Part shown: one piece after another, positions 5,858 through 7,892 of the stretch
How the letters are laid out: the number at the start of each line of letters is the position of its first letter
Position numbering within the stretch: the first letter of the stretch is position 1
Assembly: GCF_030530635.1 (NCBI RefSeq)
Contig: NZ_JAUMUL010000093.1
Coordinates: 1-7,892, forward strand
Direction of reading: 5' to 3'
DNA: 7,892 bases
DNA from: Actinomyces sp.
GTDB taxonomy: Bacteria; Actinomycetota; Actinomycetes; Actinomycetales; Actinomycetaceae
Notes under the pieces: model-generated
The model's input: the letters and a program-made list of their open reading frames with translations, nothing else
What the model was told of the DNA's origin: nothing
The model's database searches: none
Translations under genes and position numbers: made by a program

Positions 5858-5869
5858 ACTGCATCGGTT
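5844..5869 (+). promoter_or_regulatory. SigR/SigH-type ECF promoter of clpB
   Basis: GGAAT at 5844-5848 and GTT at 5867-5869, separated by exactly 18 bases. This is the consensus of the thiol-oxidative and heat stress sigma factors SigR (Streptomyces) and SigH (Mycobacterium). The -35 lies wholly in the HAIR spacer. Transcription would start near 5875-5880, giving a leader of about 50 bases. The match is exact but short, so chance is possible; the location and the known SigH control of clpB in M. tuberculosis raise confidence. Confidence 0.65.
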
Positions 5870-5914
5870 GAGGCGTGCAGAACTCCGGACCGCACGAGTC
5901 TGGGCGCCCACGTC

Positions 5915-5922
5915 AAGGAGGT
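5915..5922 (+). promoter_or_regulatory. Strong ribosome binding site of clpB
   Basis: AAGGAGGT, a near-complete complement of the 16S rRNA 3' end, 5 bases before the ATG at 5928-5930. It is the strongest site in the window and fixes the clpB start. Confidence 0.9.
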
Positions 5923-5927
5923 CCCGT

Positions 5928-7892
5928 ATGGACACCAACTTCACCACCCGCTCGCAGGAGGCGATCTCCGGGGCCATGCAGGCGGCCGCCGCCGCCGGCA
6001 ACCCGCAGGTAGACACCGCACATCTGCTGGCCGAACTGTTGGCCCAGACCGATGGCGTCGCGGCCGGACTGCTCGCCGCCGCCGTCACCGACCCGGCCGC
6101 GCGCCAGACCGTCGGCGCGGCGGCGCGCCGAGTCCTGGCCTCACTGCCGGCGGGCTCCGGCTCCTCCGTCGCCCAGCCGCAGCCCTCGCGCGCCTTCCTG
6201 GCCGCCCTTGAGGCCGCCGGCAAGGAGGCCAAGAGCCTCGACGACGAGTACGTGTCCACCGAGCATCTGCTCATCGGCCTGGCCGCCGGCAATCCGTCCG
6301 CCGACCCCGTCGCCAAGCTGCTGAGCGACGCCGGCGCCACCGCCCCGAAGCTGCGCGAGGCCCTCCCGCAGGTGCGCGGAAGCGCCCGCGTCACCTCCCC
6401 CAACCCGGAGGGCACATACAAGTCCCTGGAGAAGTACGGCACGGACCTCACGGAGGCCGCCCGCGAGGGCAAGCTGGATCCGGTGATCGGCCGCGACGCC
6501 GAGATTCGCCGGGTGGTGCAGGTGCTCTCCCGCCGCACGAAGAACAACCCCGTCCTGATCGGCGAGCCCGGCGTCGGCAAGACCGCCGTCGTAGAGGGAC
6601 TGGCCCAACGCATCGTCGCCGGCGACGTCCCCGACTCCCTGCGCGGCAAGCGCCTCGTGGCCCTGGACCTGGCCGGGATGGTCGCGGGCGCGAAGTACCG
6701 CGGCGAGTTCGAGGAGCGGCTGAAGGCGGTGCTCAAGGAGATCAAGGACTCCGACGGCGAGATCGTCACCTTCATCGACGAGCTGCACACCGTCGTCGGC
6801 GCGGGTGGCGGCTCCGAGGGGGCCATGGACGCAGGCAACATGCTCAAGCCCATGCTGGCCCGCGGCGAGCTGCGCCTGGTGGGAGCCACCACCCTGGACG
6901 AGTACCGCGAACACGTGGAGAAGGATCCCGCCCTGGAGCGCCGCTTCCAGCAGGTGTATGTGGGTGAGCCCTCGGTTGAGGACACGGTCGCGATCCTGCG
7001 TGGCGTCGCCCCCAAGTACGAGGCGCACCACCAGGTCACCATCTCCGACGGCGCGCTCGTGGCCGCCGCCACCCTGTCCGACCGCTACATCTCCGGCCGG
7101 CAGCTGCCGGACAAGGCCATCGATCTGATCGATGAGGCCGCCTCCCGCCTGCGCATGGAGCTGGACTCAAGCCCGGTGGAGATCGATGAGCTGCGTCGCC
7201 GCGTGGACCGTATGCGCATGGAGGAGTCCTACCTGGCCGACTCACTGTCCGCCGAGCGCGGAGGCGAGTCGGATCCCGCCGCAGCGGACCGGCTGGAGCG
7301 CCTGCGCGCCGAACTGGCCGATGCCTCCGAGCGCCTGGCCTCCCTCAATGCCCGCTGGGAGGCGGAGAAGGCCGGGCACAACAGGGTCGGCGAGCTGCGG
7401 GCCCAGCTGGACGAACTGCGCACCAAGGCGGACCTGGCCGAACGCGAGGGCCGCTTCGAGGAGGCCGGCCGCCTGCGCTACGGGGAGATGCCCGCTCTGG
7501 AGAAGCAGATCCGCGACGCCGAGGCCGCCGACACCACCGTCGTCGGCCCGGACGGGGTTGAGCGCGAGGGCGCTCCGGAGCCGATGATCGCGGAGAAGGT
7601 CGGCCCCACCGAGATCGCCGAGGTGATCTCCTCCTGGACCGGCATCCCGGTCGGCAAGCTCATGCAGGGTGAGCAGGCCAAACTGCTGCACATGGAGGAG
7701 GTCATCAGTGAGCGTCTGATCGGCCAGAAGGCCGCCGTGACCGCCGTCGCCGATGCCGTACGCCGCTCCCGCGCGGGCGTGTCCGACCCCGACCGGCCCA
7801 CCGGCTCCTTCCTGTTCCTAGGTCCCACGGGTGTGGGCAAGACCGAGCTGGCCAAGGCCCTGGCGGACTTCCTGTTCGACGACGAGCGCGCC
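5928..7892 (+). CDS. clpB: ClpB, ATP-dependent protein disaggregase (3' end cut by window)
   Basis: ClpB is a cytosolic hexameric Hsp100 AAA+ unfoldase. With DnaK, DnaJ and GrpE it pulls polypeptides out of aggregates after heat or oxidative stress. The 655 codons present, of about 870 normally, show: the N-domain with its two Clp-N repeats (MDTNFTTRSQEAISGAMQAA, later STEHLLIGLA; to about residue 145); NBD1 with Walker A GEPGVGKT (212-219, Lys218), pore-loop GAKYRG (Tyr257), Walker B FIDE (282-285, Glu285) and arginine fingers Arg338/Arg339; the ClpB-specific coiled-coil middle domain (about 411-533), which separates it from ClpA and ClpC; then NBD2 up to Walker A GPTGVGKT (632-639, Lys638). 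All visible key residues are intact. The remaining NBD2, about 215 residues, lies beyond the edge. The start is fixed by a strong ribosome site. Control is by a HAIR operator overlapping a SigR/SigH-type promoter. It is transcribed away from the lipoprotein genes and is probably unrelated to them in function. Confidence 0.98.
   Translation, partial: MDTNFTTRSQEAISGAMQAAAAAGNPQVDTAHLLAELLAQTDGVAAGLLAAAVTDPAARQTVGAAARRVLASLPAGSGSSVAQPQPSRAFLAALEAAGKEAKSLDDEYVSTEHLLIGLAAGNPSADPVAKLLSDAGATAPKLREALPQVRGSARVTSPNPEGTYKSLEKYGTDLTEAAREGKLDPVIGRDAEIRRVVQVLSRRTKNNPVLIGEPGVGKTAVVEGLAQRIVAGDVPDSLRGKRLVALDLAGMVAGAKYRGEFEERLKAVLKEIKDSDGEIVTFIDELHTVVGAGGGSEGAMDAGNMLKPMLARGELRLVGATTLDEYREHVEKDPALERRFQQVYVGEPSVEDTVAILRGVAPKYEAHHQVTISDGALVAAATLSDRYISGRQLPDKAIDLIDEAASRLRMELDSSPVEIDELRRRVDRMRMEESYLADSLSAERGGESDPAAADRLERLRAELADASERLASLNARWEAEKAGHNRVGELRAQLDELRTKADLAEREGRFEEAGRLRYGEMPALEKQIRDAEAADTTVVGPDGVEREGAPEPMIAEKVGPTEIAEVISSWTGIPVGKLMQGEQAKLLHMEEVISERLIGQKAAVTAVADAVRRSRAGVSDPDRPTGSFLFLGPTGVGKTELAKALADFLFDDERA

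Larger units (their letters stand above)
5286..5927. other. Divergent intergenic region between lipoprotein trio and clpB
   Basis: About 640 bases with no convincing gene. The right end holds the clpB control region and the left end the candidate operator of the first lipoprotein gene; these are listed separately. Between them are several small inverted repeats: CAGTGG/CCACTG (5419-5439), GGGAG/CTCCC (5583-5596), CCCCAAA/TTTGGGG with a 13-base spacer (5594-5620) and GGCCCG/CGGGCC with a 3-base loop (5671-5685). None is followed by a T-run. A minus-strand open frame at 5389-5691 is rejected: it has no ribosome site, and its composition is rich in Arg, His, Trp and Cys, as expected for non-coding GC-rich DNA. 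Confidence 0.6.

Noticed and set aside
5867..5888. Second HAIR-like repeat (GTTGAGG ... ACTCCGG)
   Set aside because: Only 5 of 7 positions match in each arm, and the spacer is 8 rather than 7 bases; the good HAIR just upstream is sufficient.
5759..7072. Long minus-strand open frame (437 codons) opposite clpB
   Set aside because: It is the antisense of clear ClpB coding sequence. Its Ser/Ala/Arg/Pro-rich translation has no domain, and it exists because GC-rich codons leave few stops on the other strand.
1..7892. CRISPR array, insertion sequence, prophage or riboswitch
   Set aside because: No regularly spaced repeats, transposase/integrase-like protein, or recognisable riboswitch core was seen on either strand.

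Overview
The window is GC-rich DNA from an actinobacterium. Three things point there: an HspR-type HAIR operator in front of clpB, an MT0933/Rv0909-family small antitoxin-like protein, and G/C-ending codon use. The set of small lipoproteins would fit Actinomyces or a close relative, but that genus-level guess is inference.

Layout: positions 1-351 hold no convincing intact gene. They contain a C/A-rich tract and a possible frameshifted gene remnant. Positions 352-5285 carry five genes, all on the minus strand. In transcription order these are three paralogous lipoproteins (4542-5285, 3750-4418, 2999-3694), a 60-residue MT0933-family antitoxin-like protein (2737-2919) and a 778-residue S9A prolyl-oligopeptidase-family serine peptidase (352-2688). 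Positions 5286-5927 are a divergent intergenic region of about 640 bases. clpB starts at 5928 on the plus strand and runs off the right edge after 655 codons.

The best-supported regulation is at clpB. A near-perfect HAIR inverted repeat (5837-5857) surrounds the GGAAT of an ECF promoter that matches the SigR/SigH pattern exactly (GGAAT, 18 bases, GTT; 5844-5869). HspR repression and disulfide/heat-stress activation would therefore act on the same bases.

The least described part is the lipoprotein trio. All three share a Gly-Tyr...Ala-Val-Pro-Ser-x-Trp-Thr-Thr-Leu-Thr block just after the lipid anchor and a common C-terminal region, so they arose by tandem duplication. Related 12-base palindromes lie upstream of the first and second copies, which suggests one shared regulator. 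Their function is unknown. A distant tie to the LpqN/LpqT or PsbP/Mog1-like lipoproteins of actinobacteria is only a guess.
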